From Lichenicoccus sp964242335 (GTDB taxonomy: Bacteria; Pseudomonadota; Alphaproteobacteria; Acetobacterales; Acetobacteraceae), in the NCBI GenBank assembly GCA_964242335.1, contig CAXTAY010000048.1, positions 1 through 27,009 on the forward strand: DNA of 27,009 bases, read 5' to 3'. The position numbers were made by a program, and so were the translations under genes. Below the pieces are notes generated by a model that was given only the letters and a program-made list of their open reading frames with translations, made no database searches and had not been told where the DNA came from. Positions 26,292-27,009 of the stretch are shown here, one piece after another. Position 1 is the stretch's first letter; each line of letters opens with the position of its first letter.

Positions 26292-26400
26292 CCAGGGGCT
26301 TTGCCCCTGGACCCCAGCAAAGGCCGGGCCTTTGTAAACCGCTCATTAGGATCGGGGGTCTGGGGCCTCAGGCCCCAGCGGGTCCAGGGCAGCGCCCTGG
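26292..26400. repeat. Cluster of four GC hairpins between convergent genes
   Basis: Four perfect dyads follow one another. CCAGGGGC/GCCCCTGG around TTT is at 26292-26310. CAAAGGCC/GGCCTTTG around G is at 26318-26334. TGGGGCCT/AGGCCCCA around C is at 26361-26377. CCAGGGC/GCCCTGG around AGC is at 26384-26400. The outer parts also complement each other (GCCCCTGGACCC near 26303 with GGGTCCAGGGC near 26380). No T-tract follows on either strand except a short TTT, so it looks more like a REP/MITE-type dispersed element that may also serve as a two-way terminator. Confidence 0.85.
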
Positions 26401-26412
26401 CGCCTCGGACCA

Positions 26413-27009
26413 TCAAGCCGACTTGGTCATGATCTCGTCGGCGATGTTGCGCGGCACCGGATCGTAATGATGGAACTGCATGGTGAACGAGGCCCGGCCC
26501 TTGGTCATCGAGCGCAGGTGCGAGATGTAGCCGAACATCTCCTTCAGCGGCACCTGGGCGCGGACCAGGATGGTCGAGCCCGCGCTCTCCTGGTTCTGGA
26601 TCATGCCGCGACGGCGGTTGAGGTCGCCGACCACGTCGCCGACATGGTCCTGCGGCGTGGTGACCTCGACATCCATGATCGGCTCGAGGATGACCGGCGA
26701 CGCCTTCTTCATGCCCTCGCGGAAGCAGGCCTTGGCCGCGATCTCGAAGGCGAGTGCGGAAGAATCGACGTCGTGATACTTGCCGTCGGTCAGGGTGTAC
26801 TTGAAGTCGACAGTCTGGAAGCCCGCGAGCACGCCGGTTGAGGACTGCATCCGGATGCCCTTCTCGACGGCGGGGATGTATTCCTTCGGCACCGTGCCGC
26901 CGACCACCTTGTTCTCGAACACGACGCCGGCGTTGCGCTCCAGCGGCTCGAACACGATCTTGACCTCGGCGTACTGGCCGGAGCCGCCCGACTGCTTCTT
27001 GTGGGTGTA
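26413..27009 (-). CDS. fusA: Elongation factor G, C-terminal part (5' end outside the window)
   Basis: The visible 198 residues are domains IV and V of the translocase that moves tRNA and mRNA through the ribosome. Key blocks are KKQSGGSGQYAEVKI at the window edge, VVGGTVPKEYIPAVEKGI, DGKYHDVDSSALAFEIAA, the domain V motif LEPIMDVEVTTPQDHVGDVVGDLNRRRG, and MFGYISHLRSMTKGRASFTMQF. The end HHYDPVPRNIADEIMTKSA differs a little from common alphaproteobacterial forms. No tuf or rps gene follows; the next gene downstream is convergent. It could therefore be a second copy or a relocated one. The GTPase domain is not in view. Confidence 0.93.
   Translation of the reverse strand, partial: YTHKKQSGGSGQYAEVKIVFEPLERNAGVVFENKVVGGTVPKEYIPAVEKGIRMQSSTGVLAGFQTVDFKYTLTDGKYHDVDSSALAFEIAAKACFREGMKKASPVILEPIMDVEVTTPQDHVGDVVGDLNRRRGMIQNQESAGSTILVRAQVPLKEMFGYISHLRSMTKGRASFTMQFHHYDPVPRNIADEIMTKSA

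Overview
The window is a high-GC, densely packed bacterial chromosome segment. The gene families point to an alphaproteobacterium, most likely Rhodospirillales and perhaps Acetobacteraceae. The support is an Rrf2-led suf operon carrying SufU and SufT, a tRNA-Leu directly ahead of tig, a DUF1217 flagellar-type protein and GC-rich hairpin repeats. The family assignment is an inference, because no 16S or marker tree is available here.

Layout, left to right. Bases 1-3248 (minus strand): trigger factor (3' end outside the window, with an Ala/Glu/Pro repeat tail), tRNA-Leu(UAG) and the bifunctional NAD(P)H-hydrate repair enzyme. 3343-3810 (+): a small CopD-like membrane protein, divergent from the repair gene. 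3854-5680 (-): a GH15 glycosidase. 5913-9222 (+): a DEAD-box RNA helicase with a long disordered tail, then a RumA/TrmA-type RNA methyltransferase; a 15-bp tandem repeat bridges the two. 9256-15976 (-): a complete SUF iron-sulfur operon in the order Rrf2 regulator, sufB, sufC, sufD, sufS, sufU, sufT, sufA. Most junctions are 4-base stop/start overlaps, which implies translational coupling. A 10-N assembly gap lies inside sufD. 16100-17374 (-): a DUF445 membrane protein. 17388-17507: an array of 23-bp dyad repeats in the divergent region ahead of 17625-20459 (+), a strongly diverged phosphoenolpyruvate-carboxylase homologue, followed after 15 bases by an MBL-fold hydrolase. 21429-22340 (-): a ketose 3-epimerase. 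22645-24315 (+): an exported S10 serine carboxypeptidase. 24384-26285 (+): a DUF1217 protein split by a large repetitive insertion. 26292-26400: four consecutive GC hairpins. 26413-27009 (-): the C-terminal part of elongation factor G.

Functionally this is mostly housekeeping: protein folding, cofactor repair, Fe-S assembly, RNA maintenance and translation. I see no integrase, transposase, CRISPR array or recognisable defence system. The least ordinary items are the PEPC homologue that has lost several signature residues, the DUF1217 domain interrupted by about 340 residues, the 23-bp dyad array whose stem shows a compensatory base change, the short tandem repeats at gene ends and starts (tig, helicase/methyltransferase, sufA), and the hairpin cluster. 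Large ORFs antisense to the real genes are by-products of GC-rich codon usage and are not annotated.
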